Positions 63,740 to 64,000 of a stretch of DNA of 64,000 nt are shown here, piece after piece. Both the position numbers and the translations under genes were made by a program. The stretch covers positions 24,750 through 88,749 of the forward strand of contig VEXC01000001.1 in the NCBI GenBank assembly GCA_009391225.1, read 5' to 3'. Positions within the stretch are counted from its first letter, which is position 1. Every line of letters begins with the position of its first letter. The notes beneath the pieces are model-generated. The model was not told the DNA's origin, made no database searches, and saw nothing but the letters and a program-made list of their open reading frames with translations. The stretch is from SAR202 cluster bacterium AC-647-N09_OGT_505m (lineage in GTDB: Bacteria > Chloroflexota > Dehalococcoidia > UBA2985).

Positions 63740-64000
63740 ATGCGTGGTTCTCATAGCATTCATACTATTCATACTGGTGAACACAAAGTAGAGATGGCGA
63801 TATCCGTTCTTCAACGCGGAGGACTGGTAGCTTTTCCCACCGATACGCTGTATGCGCTCGGAGCACATACTTTCATAGAAAAAGCGGTGCGCCGGGTGTA
63901 TGAGGTTAAACACCGGCCCCTTGAGATGGCGGTGCCACTGCTTATAGCTGACGCGTTGGACATGGAGAAGGCGGCTGTCCATATACCCCAGGTAGCCTGG
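63740..64000 (+). CDS. Threonylcarbamoyl-AMP synthase (Sua5/YciO/YrdC/TsaC), 5' part
   Basis: The first 87 codons of a YrdC-domain protein, cut by the window edge. 'GGLVAFPTDTLYALGAH' is the invariant YrdC motif (PTDTxYGLG), followed by 'RRVYEVKHRPLEMAVPLLIAD', which matches the family's KxRPxxxPLxxxV motif. Family members make L-threonylcarbamoyl-AMP for t6A37 in tRNA. AAGGA lies five bases before the ATG. Whether it is the short TsaC or long Sua5 form cannot be seen. Confidence 0.9.
   Translation, partial: MRGSHSIHTIHTGEHKVEMAISVLQRGGLVAFPTDTLYALGAHTFIEKAVRRVYEVKHRPLEMAVPLLIADALDMEKAAVHIPQVAW

Overview
The window looks like a chromosomal segment of an uncultured Chloroflexota bacterium, probably of the Dehalococcoidia/SAR202 kind. 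This is inferred from gene content, not from a marker phylogeny. The pointers are an mraZ-rsmH-ftsA-ftsZ cluster with no murein genes between rsmH and ftsA, a deazaflavin (F420)-type reductase, very large secreted beta-propeller and CARDB proteins, many MFS exporters, and a small cysteine-to-selenocysteine redoxin. Base composition is moderate. Coding density is low in the first two thirds, where wide gaps hold decayed genes, and high after about 46 kb.

Layout. 1-16.8 kb: sparse accessory genes. These are three MFS transporters, two DUF805 membrane proteins (one with a zinc ribbon), a Ddn-like reductase, a peroxiredoxin-like lipoprotein that reads through an in-frame UGA as selenocysteine, a Gfo/Idh/MocA oxidoreductase, a GT39-type membrane glycosyltransferase, small DUF2203 and SEC-C proteins, an orphan Fe-S PD-(D/E)XK nuclease and an FMN reductase. 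17.3-23.7 kb: a sulfur-handling block, all on the + strand. It starts with a promoter and a leader ending in an intrinsic terminator 13 bases before the first gene. The genes are a YeeE/TsuA-like sulfur transporter, TusA, a beta-propeller lipoprotein, a double rhodanese, an anchored protein of unknown function, a di-heme oxidoreductase lipoprotein and a second TusA-like protein. 24-28 kb: two MFS transporters flank a broken tyrosine integrase and tRNA-Arg(UCG). 28.2-38.6 kb: two giant secreted proteins in one operon (2239 and about 1200 residues).

39-46.4 kb: a truncated acyl-CoA dehydrogenase, an MFS transporter, a PIG-L deacetylase, an MBL-fold hydrolase and tRNA-His. After these comes a gene graveyard with XRE-like, DUF4160-like and M17 aminopeptidase remnants. 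46.4-64 kb: housekeeping genes: P-loop kinase, DegV, MoaB/Mog, TrmD, MraZ, RsmH, FtsA, FtsZ, SecD, SecF, a zinc alcohol dehydrogenase, Nfo, a zincin, Leu dehydrogenase, GuaA and the start of TsaC/Sua5.

Most notable points: (1) the UGA-containing redoxin at 8468-9070, with a hairpin directly after the UGA that fits a bacterial SECIS; (2) the sulfur block, which joins thiosulfate-type uptake, sulfur carriers, rhodanese and a di-heme enzyme behind a candidate attenuator; (3) an internal duplication in SecD of a module also seen in SecF; (4) a 281-bp tandem duplication with a nested inverted copy of the ftsA start between rsmH and ftsA, which may be biological or an amplification/assembly chimera.
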